A stretch of DNA of 64,000 nt from an uncultured Verrucomicrobiales bacterium. Its GTDB lineage: Bacteria > Verrucomicrobiota > Verrucomicrobiia > Verrucomicrobiales > Akkermansiaceae. How positions within the stretch are numbered: position 1 is the first letter of the stretch; each line of letters starts with the position of its first letter. A program made the position numbers and the translations under genes. Where the stretch lies: positions 29,601 through 93,600 of the forward strand of contig CALGJQ010000021.1 in the NCBI GenBank assembly GCA_937928545.1, in the 5' to 3' direction. Shown here piece after piece: positions 8,509 through 16,977 of the stretch. Under the pieces are notes generated by a model. That model worked only from the letters and a program-made list of their open reading frames with translations, was not told where the DNA came from and searched no databases.

Positions 8509-9411
8509 TTACTTTGCGCGTGGGTGGGCGTCGTTGTAGGCGTCGCGGAGGCGTTCTTTGGTGACGTGGGTGTAGATCTGGGTGGTGGAGAGGGAGGCGT
8601 GGCCGAGGAGGGCTTGGACGGAGCGGAGGTCGGCGCCGTGGTCTAGGAGGTGGGTGGCGAAGGAGTGACGGAGTTTGTGGGGGGTGACGTTGAAGGGGAT
8701 GCTGGACTCGGCGAGGTATTTTTTGAGGACCGAATTGAGGGAGCGGGTGGAGAGGCGTTTGCGGAGTTTTGAGAGGAAGAGGGGGCCTTGGTGGACTTCG
8801 GCGGCGCTGCGGTATTTTTGGAGGGCGGTCATGGCGTGGGAGCCGATGGGGACGAGGCGTTCTTTGGAGCCTTTTCCGATGACGCGGACGGTTTCGTTTG
8901 CGGTGTCGATGCTGTGGACGTCGAGCGAGGCGAGTTCGGCGAGGCGGAGGCCGGTGGAGTAGAAGAGTTCGAGGATGGCGGCGTCTCGTTCGCGCATCCA
9001 GAGGGGGGCTTGGCCTTGGAGCTCGCTTTTCATGGGGAGTTCAAGGAGTTCTTCGATCTGGGGGAGGGTTAGGACGACGGGGAGGGGTTTGTCGGCTTTT
9101 GGGAGTTCGACTTCGGCGACGGGGCTTTTTGGGTAGCCGCGGCGGTGGACGAGGAATTTGTAGAAGGAGCGGTAGGCGGCGAAGCGGAGTCGGACGGTGG
9201 AGCGGGCGAGGCCGTCTTTTTGGAGTTGAAAGAGGTAGGCGCGGAAGTGGTCGGGGGTGAGGTCGCGCCATTTGGAGAATTTGTCGCCGAGGAACTCGCG
9301 GAAGACGCGGAGGGCGAGGGTGTAGTTTTCGAGCGTCTTGGGAGACGAGTTTTTCTCGGTGGTCATGAACTCGATGAAGGAGTCGAGTTCGATGTCGGTT
9401 TGGGTGGGCAC
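8509..9411 (-). CDS. xerC: Tyrosine recombinase XerC/XerD
   Basis: 300 residues with the two-domain layout of chromosome-dimer-resolving Xer recombinases: an N-terminal core-binding SAM-like domain (about 5-90) and a C-terminal catalytic domain. The active-site set is complete: R156 in STGLRLAEL, K180 in GKGSKER, H245 and R248 in TPHKLRHSFATH, H271 in LLGHASLSTTQIY, and nucleophile Y280. The start is a GTG at 9411 with no strong Shine-Dalgarno. Length and housekeeping-like sequence argue for a resident Xer rather than a phage or integrative-element integrase, and no att-type repeats or cargo were seen beside it. XerC versus XerD cannot be settled by eye. Confidence 0.9.
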   Translation of the reverse strand: MPTQTDIELDSFIEFMTTEKNSSPKTLENYTLALRVFREFLGDKFSKWRDLTPDHFRAYLFQLQKDGLARSTVRLRFAAYRSFYKFLVHRRGYPKSPVAEVELPKADKPLPVVLTLPQIEELLELPMKSELQGQAPLWMRERDAAILELFYSTGLRLAELASLDVHSIDTANETVRVIGKGSKERLVPIGSHAMTALQKYRSAAEVHQGPLFLSKLRKRLSTRSLNSVLKKYLAESSIPFNVTPHKLRHSFATHLLDHGADLRSVQALLGHASLSTTQIYTHVTKERLRDAYNDAHPRAK

Positions 9412-9628
9412 GACTGAGAAGATACAGGAAAGGTGATAATTGGGGAATGCTTAATTAATGGACAAATGGACGAATGCAGAATGGACAATTTGGCTTGGTT
9501 GAGGGGGGAGCCTCACGCGGAGCAGCGGAGCAGCGGAGCAGCAGAGGTGTTTTTGGGGCTTGGTTGAGGGGGGCTTTGGGTGGGGGCGGGGAGCTTAGGC
9601 AGAGGCATAGGGAGGCTTTTGATGGCCG
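9412..9628. repeat. Repeat-rich spacer with GCGGAGCA tandem array
   Basis: 217 bp with no gene. It contains three perfect tandem copies of the 8-mer GCGGAGCA (9517-9540) and two copies of GGCTTGGTTGAGGGGGG (from 9492 and 9557). There is also an 'atggacaaatggacgaatg' segment near 9458 that resembles 'ggacgattggacgattgg' at 8437. It lies between the P450 stop and the xerC start. Confidence 0.6.
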
Positions 9629-10849
9629 TTAGGAATGTCCGCGGAATGTGGCTTCTTGCATCCATCGATGGCCGGTGCGGGTTTGCCAGGAGAGTTCCCC
9701 GATGAGTTCGATGGCTGTGAATTTATGGGAGAGGGCGGTGAGGATGGCGGCAAGTTCAAGTTCGACGAGCTTAGCTCCGAGGCAGGAGTGCTTGCCGTGG
9801 CCAAAGGAAAGGTGGGAGCAGGAGGGGCGGGAGATATCGAAGTGATCGGCGTTTGGGAAGGCTTCTTCATCGCGATTGGCGGAGGCGAGAAGGAGGATGA
9901 CGGTAAGGTCTTTTTTGAAGGAATGTCCCTGCCATTCGAAGTCCTCGAGACAGGTGCGGGCGATGTATTGGGCGGGGGACTCGAAGCGGAGAATCTCAGC
10001 GACAGCGGATTCAACGAGAGCTGGGTCTTGGCGAAGTTTGTGCCATTGCTCGGGATGTTTTGAGAATGAGAAGAGGGCGTTGCCGATACCGGAGTCGACG
10101 TTTTCGAGTCCATCGGCGAAGAGGAGAATGAGGGTGTCGATGGCGACGGCTTCGGAGATTTGCTGCGAAGTGATGAGGTCTTGGAGGGCGGCAAGGATGC
10201 CGGTCGGATTTGGCGCAAGGAAGCAGCTGCGGATCCAGTCTCGGAATTCAGTGAGGTGGAGGTCGACTTCACTACGGATTTCTACGGTGGGGATTTTTGT
10301 GAAGAGATGGAAGAAGGAGCTGCTCCATTGGCGGAGGCGGGGATCGATGGGGATCCCGAGGATCCCGCAGATCATCTGGATTGCGAAGGGGTGTGCAAAG
10401 TCGGCGATGACTTGGAATTCGGAGCCAAGCTCGGTGACTGCAGTGGTAGCGAGGTCGTCGAGTCGAGGGGTGAAGGCTTTGACTTCTTTTTGGAAGATGC
10501 GGGCGACTTGTCGGCGTTGTTCTTTGTGCGGGATGCCATCGAGAAATGGCATAATGTTGTTTGCGAGATTTGCGCAAACGTAGCGGTCGCTTTTACTTGA
10601 GTTTAGAGTGGAGAAGCGGGATGGCCGATTTCCTAGGGAAGGATGGTTGAGAGCGGCTTTGATATCGGCGTGACGGGAAAGAACCCAAGCGCCATCTGGG
10701 ACTCGGTAGAAGGGGTGATCCTTCCGAAGGGCTTCGTAATATGGGTATGGATCGTCATAGAATTCCTGACGATCGTTCGGAAAAAGGTTGGAGTGGACGG
10801 TGGGTAGTTGAGAGGGTCCGCTAAGAATTTTTTTAAACCAATTAGGCAT
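9629..10849 (-). CDS. Cytochrome P450
   Basis: 406 residues, the usual size of a soluble bacterial P450. Seen directly: the I-helix segment LLFADGLENVDSG (243-254), with an unusual GLEN where AGxxT is typical; ExxR as E285-ILR288; a K'-helix-to-meander region containing FPNADHFDISRP; and the haem loop LSFGHGKHSCLGAKL with the thiolate ligand Cys356. These enzymes insert oxygen into C-H bonds and need a separate ferredoxin and reductase, neither of which is nearby. Its start lies 8 bp inside the end of the amidohydrolase gene, so the two are co-translated. Likely a tailoring enzyme for the product of the NRPS-like gene two genes upstream (inference). Confidence 0.93.
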   Translation of the reverse strand: MPNWFKKILSGPSQLPTVHSNLFPNDRQEFYDDPYPYYEALRKDHPFYRVPDGAWVLSRHADIKAALNHPSLGNRPSRFSTLNSSKSDRYVCANLANNIMPFLDGIPHKEQRRQVARIFQKEVKAFTPRLDDLATTAVTELGSEFQVIADFAHPFAIQMICGILGIPIDPRLRQWSSSFFHLFTKIPTVEIRSEVDLHLTEFRDWIRSCFLAPNPTGILAALQDLITSQQISEAVAIDTLILLFADGLENVDSGIGNALFSFSKHPEQWHKLRQDPALVESAVAEILRFESPAQYIARTCLEDFEWQGHSFKKDLTVILLLASANRDEEAFPNADHFDISRPSCSHLSFGHGKHSCLGAKLVELELAAILTALSHKFTAIELIGELSWQTRTGHRWMQEATFRGHS

Positions 10850-11969
10850 TGTAGTGATTAATAACTCGGTCGATCTCCTGCTTGTTTTGTTCTAAGTGTT
10901 CCTTGATGAGTTTGACCAGGTCGGGCGTGGGGCGCTTCCCCGCTGCGAGGTGTGCGAGAATATCTACGTGGTAGAAGCGTATGGCCGCAGAGAGGACGAA
11001 GAGTTCATCGATTAAGTCAGCGGTGGTGCTAGGAGAGCATATGTCGGCAATGTTATCGGAAGCAATCTTGACTCGGACCCCGGAGGCGAGGAGTTCAAGG
11101 ACGCGTGGAATACAGTTGTCTGATGGTGTTTGAAGTGAGCGGAGTTGTCGCATGCCGACGGCGGCAGAGGGGCAGCAAATGACCCCGATATTTTGTTCGA
11201 CAAGATCTTGAGTCATTTTTTCAAAGCGAGCTTCGTCGTAGGTTGTAGGGGAGACCATGTGGATGACCCAGACCTTTGGTTCTCCGTCTTCTGAGCTAGG
11301 TGCGCCATATCGTTTTACGGCTTCGATGACTTGCTCGGTTCCGGATTCGCGCGGGTCGTTTCGCTGGTCGGTGTGAATGTGGAGCATCTTACCGTGCTTG
11401 GTAGCGAGTTCGAGGACGCGTTTGCAATGCTCCATGAAGCCGATGTGGTCGGGGTAGTCGTGAGTGTCGTCGGCTTCGGGGAGAGCGCCGATGAAGTTGG
11501 CTTCGGAGACGCCTTGCTCGAAAGTTTCCCACATCTGGGGTTGGTCATCTGAAAATCCGAGGGGGGTGTATGAGGCGGTGTTTAATTCGATACGTCCGGC
11601 GAAGTCTTGTTTGATTTTGTTGAGTGTGCGAAGGGCGCTGAGGCCAACGCAGTCAGGTGTGACGTCGACCATAGTGTCAGCTCGACGGGTGCCGAGTTCG
11701 ATCATGGTTTCAAGAACGGACGAAACACGCATTTCCAAATTTTCAGTTTCATAGGCTGGGCCGCTATGAACTTTAGCAATCAAAGCATGCTTTTTATGGA
11801 GTGAAATGTGGTTGTTTTGCGAGAGGTTTAGTTTTGCCTCAGTGAAGTAATGATCGTCATAGGTCCCTGCGCGATCGAGGTGTAGGTGAGCGTTATCCAT
11901 TCCTCCTAGGGCCGTAATCGCGGTGCGAAGACTTTCGTAGTAGGGTGATCTGGTGTTAGCGTTGAACAT
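10842..11969 (-). CDS. Amidohydrolase, cytosine-deaminase-like
   Basis: 375-residue metal-dependent hydrolase of the amidohydrolase superfamily. Metal ligands are visible as HLHLDRAGT (first two His, 28 and 30), KMLHIHTDQR (third His) and IASDNIADI (catalytic Asp). HxHxD plus SDN-type ends are typical of the cytosine/N-isopropylammelide deaminase branch. It lacks the usual beta-sandwich N-terminal extension, starting only about 27 residues before the metal motif. The gene sits 30 bp after the NRPS-like gene and overlaps the P450 start. In this setting it could hydrolyse or deaminate a cyclic amide or guanidine-like intermediate, or process the released product; this is inference. Confidence 0.82.
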   Translation of the reverse strand: MFNANTRSPYYESLRTAITALGGMDNAHLHLDRAGTYDDHYFTEAKLNLSQNNHISLHKKHALIAKVHSGPAYETENLEMRVSSVLETMIELGTRRADTMVDVTPDCVGLSALRTLNKIKQDFAGRIELNTASYTPLGFSDDQPQMWETFEQGVSEANFIGALPEADDTHDYPDHIGFMEHCKRVLELATKHGKMLHIHTDQRNDPRESGTEQVIEAVKRYGAPSSEDGEPKVWVIHMVSPTTYDEARFEKMTQDLVEQNIGVICCPSAAVGMRQLRSLQTPSDNCIPRVLELLASGVRVKIASDNIADICSPSTTADLIDELFVLSAAIRFYHVDILAHLAAGKRPTPDLVKLIKEHLEQNKQEIDRVINHYNA

Positions 11970-11999
11970 GATATTTTTTTCTAGATTTTGGATTAGTAA

Positions 12000-14720
12000 T
12001 TAGCGAGTGAAAAACCATTGGTGATGAGCTTGTGCAAGTTTCCGTTTTGGCCATTCCCAGCCTTCCTCGATTAAGGCTATTTGTATTTGGTAGAAGCGAT
12101 TTTTCTTTGCTGCGATGATGGCGATCTCGAGTTCAATGGTTTGCCCTGGGGGTAGATCATGAGGGAGCTCAGTGAACATGGGAGGGCTGGGTTTTCGTTC
12201 TCCGTGGATGTCAACCCAGCGAGCATGGAGAACGAAGCCCATATTGGCAGGGAGGGGCGTCTCGTTTTCGTTTTTAATCAGGACCGATACGGGGTAAATC
12301 TGATTGGTTTTAATGAGCTTCGGGAGTTTTGAGCATAGCTTGAGCGAGTAACTGAGGTCTTGTCGGGAAGGAGGGGGCTGAGGGGCGTTATCCAATATGG
12401 GGAGGTTTGAGTAATCGAGTTGTTCCGCTAAGAAGGAACGGAATTTTTTTTGGAATTCCTCTGATAGTCCACCCGAGTGTCGGCCTTGTTTCGTGAGAAG
12501 GCCGAAGCGATTTTGGAAAATTTTTCTCCATCTTTGTTCGATGGATGCGTAGAGATCGAGAGGGTAGTTTTTCCACCCAGTGGAGTAGATCATTGCAACA
12601 TGTGCAGGGAAGGGTTCTTCGAGAATGTGGTCATAAAGAAAGAGGAGTCTGATTTCACGACCTCTTGCAATAAGAACCCTGGCTGTGTTGACCATGAGAC
12701 GAGATCCTTCACAGAATCCCCCGAGGTTGAATGAGCCTTCTGGCTGGATTCGTTCAAGCTCGTCTGCGTAAATTTGAGCAACGCGTCGATAGTTACGAAG
12801 CTTCTTGTGTTGAATATGGTGAAGGGTACGGAGAGAGACGAGTTGGACGATGTCTTTGGCATTTGTTGAGACGAGGTCGCATTCTTTATAGCTATTGGAG
12901 CACCAAAAGAGAATCGGGAGTGAGGAATCGGCCTCTGGATCAACTCTGGCGTAAGAGCCTTCAAAAGGAGGCGTTCCAGGCCATGAGGATAGAAAGCGGA
13001 GAAGTTTGCGTTGGATTCTGGGAGGGAAATCAGGCTTACGATCCAGCTTTCTATGGGAAGAAGTAAGCTGTCCTTCGACTGCGCGAGCCACTCCTTGAAT
13101 GGTCGCGTTCTCATAGAAAATGAAATCAATAAGAGAGATCTTAAACTCTTTTTCGACAGCGAGTAGAAATGAGGTGGCACTAAGTGAATCGCCTCCTTGC
13201 TCAAAGAAGTCCGCGTCGTTGGAAGTATCATCTAAGGAGAGAGCATTGCACCAAAGAGGGATCAGCCTTCGTTCGGTCGTGCTTTGGTGTGAAGAAGACG
13301 AAGGAATCTTACTTTGTGGAATCTCAGATAAGAGATGACGTTGGAGTTTCCCTCCTTGATTTCGTGGAAGTTTCTCTAGCCGGATGAGTCGTTTTGGGAG
13401 TTTGTAATTTGCAATGAGCTTGGTAAGGCGCTCTCGAATTTTTTCATCAGAGAGATTAGTCCCAGCTTCTAGAACGATGGCGAGTCCGACTTCTTGACCG
13501 AGAGTGGGGTGCGGGAAGCCAAAGCTGGCAGCCTCTCGAACTTCGTCCCATGATTCTACGGTCTGATCGATTTCACGTGGGTCAATTTTTTGCCCTCCAC
13601 GATTGATTCGCTCTTTCGCTCGACCAGTGAGAAAGAGGTAATCATCTTGGTCTAGGTATCCGAGGTCTCCGGTGAAGAATGCTCGTCCATCCCAAAGGCC
13701 TTGGTTGTCTTCGTCATTAGGATAGCCGGAGAAAAGGCTATTACTACTGACCCAGACTTCATTGTCATTTCGGATGGTCACTTCGCAATTCACGGCTTTG
13801 CCTACCGAGCCAAGCTTTTGCTCGGCGGGCGGGAGTGGATTACTAGTGATGACTCCGGCGGTTTCCGACATGCCGTATATTTCGATGACGGGAACGCCAA
13901 AAGTCTTGGTAAGCTGCTCAAAGAGCTGGTGAGACAGAGGTGCCGAAACTGAGCGGATGATACGAAGATTGGTTTTGAGCTGCGTTTTTTTAACTCGGAG
14001 AAGGTTCTGAAGGATGGCTGGAGCGCCTTGAAGCCAGGTCACTTTTTCTTCAGCAAGGAGCGAAAGGATCGCGTCAGGATTTTTGTCTTCGGAAAAAACA
14101 ATGGATCCGCCCGATATGAGTGGAGCTAGAAAAAGATCAACAAGCCCGCCGATGTGAGACATGGGAAGGAGGTTGATCGCACGATCTAATTCAGTGAGTC
14201 CGATTGATTCAATAATGGAGCCAATGGAATGAATGAGATTTTCGTGAGAGAGGTTGACGAGCTTTGGGACTCCAGTAGATCCCGAGGTCATGAGGACTAG
14301 GGCTGCTGAGGAGGCGCGTCCTGGACTAAATTCACCCTGCCATGTGAGGGTTCTTTCTTCCAGTTTGACTGTGACCCATGAGAGGTTCTTGATATCGAGG
14401 TAGTGTTTGCGATCGGATATGATGGACCTAATTCCTAGAAGTTTGATTCGAGCTTCTAGCTCGGAAGGAGCCAAATTGGGGTCTAATGGAACACATGTGC
14501 AGTGTTCCATCACAGCGCAGGAAACGATGCCAGAGAGGAGCGGATCTTCTACAAGAACAGCGACACAACCTGAAAGGTCTTTGGTCGGGATCGAGCCAAA
14601 TGCTTGCAGGATTTCCGCGTAGGTCCAGCGACGCCGAGCTGAATCGATGATCGCTACTTTTGTTCTTCTCTCAGGGTCGTCAGTGAGAAATCCGATTCTC
14701 GTGGCGCTTGCTACCCCCAT
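12000..14720 (-). CDS. NRPS-like protein: adenylation, carrier and thioesterase-like domains
   Basis: 906 residues. The adenylation domain (about 1-465) shows LMTSGSTGVPKLV (143-155), EIYGMSETAG (280-289), FFTGDLGYLD (348-357), LTGRAKERINRGGQKIDPRE (364-383) and the lysine segment NQGGKLQRH (454-462). The carrier domain has the phosphopantetheine Ser512 in FFEQGGDSLSA. An alpha/beta-hydrolase, thioesterase-like region follows with LGGFCEGS, i.e. GxCxG with Cys670 where Ser is usual. The last ~90 residues form an additional beta-rich tail (VSVLIKNENETPLPANMG). There is no condensation domain, so it probably activates one acid and releases it alone or as a dimer/ester (inference). It heads a three-gene unit with the amidohydrolase and P450 and is divergent from miaB. 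GC looks lower than in the flanking lipid locus. Confidence 0.88.
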   Translation of the reverse strand: MGVASATRIGFLTDDPERRTKVAIIDSARRRWTYAEILQAFGSIPTKDLSGCVAVLVEDPLLSGIVSCAVMEHCTCVPLDPNLAPSELEARIKLLGIRSIISDRKHYLDIKNLSWVTVKLEERTLTWQGEFSPGRASSAALVLMTSGSTGVPKLVNLSHENLIHSIGSIIESIGLTELDRAINLLPMSHIGGLVDLFLAPLISGGSIVFSEDKNPDAILSLLAEEKVTWLQGAPAILQNLLRVKKTQLKTNLRIIRSVSAPLSHQLFEQLTKTFGVPVIEIYGMSETAGVITSNPLPPAEQKLGSVGKAVNCEVTIRNDNEVWVSSNSLFSGYPNDEDNQGLWDGRAFFTGDLGYLDQDDYLFLTGRAKERINRGGQKIDPREIDQTVESWDEVREAASFGFPHPTLGQEVGLAIVLEAGTNLSDEKIRERLTKLIANYKLPKRLIRLEKLPRNQGGKLQRHLLSEIPQSKIPSSSSHQSTTERRLIPLWCNALSLDDTSNDADFFEQGGDSLSATSFLLAVEKEFKISLIDFIFYENATIQGVARAVEGQLTSSHRKLDRKPDFPPRIQRKLLRFLSSWPGTPPFEGSYARVDPEADSSLPILFWCSNSYKECDLVSTNAKDIVQLVSLRTLHHIQHKKLRNYRRVAQIYADELERIQPEGSFNLGGFCEGSRLMVNTARVLIARGREIRLLFLYDHILEEPFPAHVAMIYSTGWKNYPLDLYASIEQRWRKIFQNRFGLLTKQGRHSGGLSEEFQKKFRSFLAEQLDYSNLPILDNAPQPPPSRQDLSYSLKLCSKLPKLIKTNQIYPVSVLIKNENETPLPANMGFVLHARWVDIHGERKPSPPMFTELPHDLPPGQTIELEIAIIAAKKNRFYQIQIALIEEGWEWPKRKLAQAHHQWFFTR

Positions 14721-14882
14721 TAACTGATTATTACCATAGATGATTGATCGTCAACTTCTTAGAGTTATTTTTGAAGTAGGAACTCAGCTATTGCTCGGCA
14801 AAGAGAAGATATTCAAAGATCCGAATGGGGAGGTGACTTCGGAGTTGGCAAAAGGGGGGATGAGAGGTAAGCGGGTCCTGCA

Positions 14883-16313
14883 ATGCCAAAGGTGTTTATT
14901 AAGACTTATGGGTGACAGATGAACGAACGTGATTCTGAGCAGGTTGCTCAGACGTTTTCTGAGAGAGGTTATACTCTTACTACCGACGAAAAGGATGCTG
15001 ATGCAATCCTGATTAACACGTGCAGTGTGCGTGATCAGGCGGAGCAAAAGGCTTTGGGGAAGATGGGAATCATGGGGAAGTATCGGGAGCAGCGGGAGCA
15101 TGTGGTTTTTGGTTTTATGGGGTGCATGGCGCAGAGCCGAGGGGAGGAGCTTTTTAAGAGGGTGCCGCATTTGGATTTGGTGGTGGGCACGCAGAAGTAT
15201 CACCGGGTGTTTGACTATGTGGATTCGATCTTGAGCCGTCGGCTGGAGACGCGGATGGATGAAGTCGGAGCTGAGATGGTGACGGGGCGGGTAGAAGATG
15301 AGATTGTGAAGGTGAACTTGGATCGGGTGATCTCGGCTCGGGTAGTGGATACGGATGATGAGGAAGGAAGTCAGAATACGATTAAGGATCACATTCCGAA
15401 GGAGGTACAGCAGGCGAAGGCCTTTGTGAGTATTATGCAGGGATGTAATATGCGGTGTTCGTTTTGCATTGTTCCGGATACGCGTGGAAAGGAACGAGGG
15501 CGGCCGATTGCGGATATTGTGGAGGAGGTGAAGAGTTTGGTGGCGAAGGGGGTGAAGGAAGTGACTTTACTGGGGCAGATTGTGAATTTGTATGGTCGGA
15601 CGGAGTTTCCGATTGTGGATGGGAAGTCGCCGTTTGTGCAGCTGCTGGAGGCGGTGCATGAGGTGGAGGGGCTGGAGCGGATTCGCTTTACGAGTCCTCA
15701 CCCGATTGGTTATCGCGATGATTTGGTGGCGGCCTTTACGTATTTGCCAAAGTTGTGCTCGCACATTCACTTTCCGATGCAGAGCGGGAGTGATCGGATT
15801 CTGAAGCTGATGAAGCGTCCGTATAAGAACGAGAAGTTCATGACGATCTGTGAGAAGATGAAGGCGGCGCGGCCTGATTTGGCGATTACGACGGATGTGA
15901 TTGTTGGTTTCCCGGGAGAGACTGAGGAGGACTTTCAGGAGACGATGGAGTGCATGAAGAAGGTGGGCTTTGATAATAGCTTCATCTTTCGCTACTCGAA
16001 GCGGAAGGATACTCCGGCGGCTGAGATGGAGGGGCAGTTGGATGAGGCGACGAAGGAGCGTCGGAATCAGGAAATGCTGAAAATGCAGAATGAGATGACG
16101 AGTGCGAAGAATGAGAAATTCATCGGGACGATCCAGCGGGTGCTGTGTGAAGGGCCGAGTAAGTCGAATAAGGAAAAGCTTTGTGGGCGAACGAGTCAGA
16201 ACAAGATTGTCATTTTTGAAGGGGATGCGGAGCGGATGAGCGGGGAGATGCTGGATATTAAGATCGAGGATTCTACGGGCTATACGCTGTATGGGACTCC
16301 CGAAATACATTAG
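14883..16313 (+). CDS. miaB: tRNA methylthiotransferase MiaB with in-frame UGA (candidate selenoprotein)
   Basis: MiaB adds the 2-methylthio group to i6A37 of tRNAs using radical SAM chemistry. From ATG 14883 the frame reads MPKVFIKTYG, then TGA (14913-14915), then QMNERDSEQVAQ. The family motif is KTYGCQMNE, so TGA sits exactly at the first cysteine of the MTTase domain. The other two auxiliary-cluster cysteines (C47 in INTCSVRDQ, C81 in GFMGCMAQ) and the radical SAM triad (QGCNMRCSFC: 188, 192, 195) are intact; a TRAM-like C-terminus follows. Length is 476 codons with position 11 recoded. A SECIS-like hairpin lies just downstream. A conventional start at ATG 14919 would drop the conserved N-terminus. 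Alternatives are a sequencing error or a nonsense mutation, but the intact remainder and the hairpin argue for selenocysteine. Confidence 0.85.
14926..14956 (+). promoter_or_regulatory. Candidate bacterial SECIS element in miaB
   Basis: A hairpin just inside the miaB reading frame. The upper stem UCUGAGC/GCUCAGA (14934-14940 with 14946-14952) closes the five-base apical loop AGGUU (14941-14945). The lower stem AACG/CGUU (14926-14929 with 14953-14956) is separated from it by an unpaired UGAU on the 5' side, giving a bulged U directly beneath the upper stem. The E. coli fdhF SECIS has the same features: a GGU-containing loop (AGGUCU) closed by GC pairs, and a bulged U. The loop begins 26 nt after the UGA, within the spacing known for bacterial elements. 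Confidence 0.7.
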
Positions 16314-16368
16314 GGGAGAGCTGATTTAAGCCTTTACCACTGAGGTGGGGAATCTAGCTTGGCGGCGC

Positions 16369-16977
16369 ATGAAACCCGGCCCCCATCCGTATCAGGAAAT
16401 TTCGCTAGGCACCGCAGGGCTCCTTTTGGGGCTCTTCTTGATCGTTCTTTATGGCTTAATGTTGCTTAAGCCGGAGAGGTCGATGGAGATTGCGAAGAAG
16501 TTGCCCCGGAACTCGCAGGTTGGGACTTATTTGATGGGGATTGGAATGGTGTGGTTTTGGTTGCTGGTGGCTCCTCCGGGAAAGGGAATGCTTTCGGCGC
16601 TCTCGATGGATTTGGGGGAATTCAACAAGGCTAAGAAGTATCTCATGTTTGCGGTCCCGCTTTTTTGTATTGGGATGATCATGTATGTGCGTGAATTCCT
16701 CTTCGTCCGTGGTTTGGGACTTTGTCTTTTGATGGTGGCGGCTCCCTTGCTCTATGCGGCTGATTTTGAAGAGGCTTCCTTACAATTTGTGATGCCGCTT
16801 TTTTGTTACCTGCTGATTATTAAGGGCCTCTACTTTGTGGGGATGCCATATTTGTTCCGTGATGGAGTGAATTGGGCGACTGCGAGTGCGGGACGGTGGC
16901 GGACTCTTTCGTTGGCGGGCGTGATTGTAGGCTTGGTTTTCTTAGCACTTGGACTGACTCTCTGGCGTGGCTATTGA
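16369..16977 (+). CDS. Multi-pass membrane protein of unknown function
   Basis: 202 residues from ATG 16369 (MKPGPHPYQEISLGTAG); a GTG at 16345 would add eight residues without improving anything visible. About six hydrophobic segments, the first being LLLGLFLIVLYGLMLL and the last SLAGVIVGLVFLALGLTL. No catalytic motif recognised. Its end overlaps the start of the pyrophosphatase gene by 11 bp, so the two are probably co-translated. A link to pyrophosphate metabolism or ion transport cannot be inferred from sequence. Confidence 0.75.
   Translation: MKPGPHPYQEISLGTAGLLLGLFLIVLYGLMLLKPERSMEIAKKLPRNSQVGTYLMGIGMVWFWLLVAPPGKGMLSALSMDLGEFNKAKKYLMFAVPLFCIGMIMYVREFLFVRGLGLCLLMVAAPLLYAADFEEASLQFVMPLFCYLLIIKGLYFVGMPYLFRDGVNWATASAGRWRTLSLAGVIVGLVFLALGLTLWRGY

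Noticed and set aside
8509..9411. XerC as integrase of a genomic island carrying the NRPS-like cluster
   Set aside because: Its sequence and length fit a housekeeping Xer recombinase, and no tRNA target, att repeats or other mobility genes flank it.
28..9417. Numerous long + strand frames rich in Gly/Glu/Val and - strand frames rich in Pro/Ser/Arg/His in the first 10 kb
   Set aside because: They are shadows of the real - strand genes, created by high GC and strong strand asymmetry; none has a recognisable domain and each overlaps a gene with clear family motifs.
14740..14922. 60-codon + strand frame before miaB
   Set aside because: No domain, overlaps the miaB N-terminus in another frame, and lies where divergent promoters are expected.
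14919..16313. miaB starting at ATG 14919 as an ordinary gene
   Set aside because: This start drops MPKVFIKTYG and the first cluster residue, which are highly conserved in the family and encoded in frame just upstream; the recoded-UGA reading explains the sequence better.
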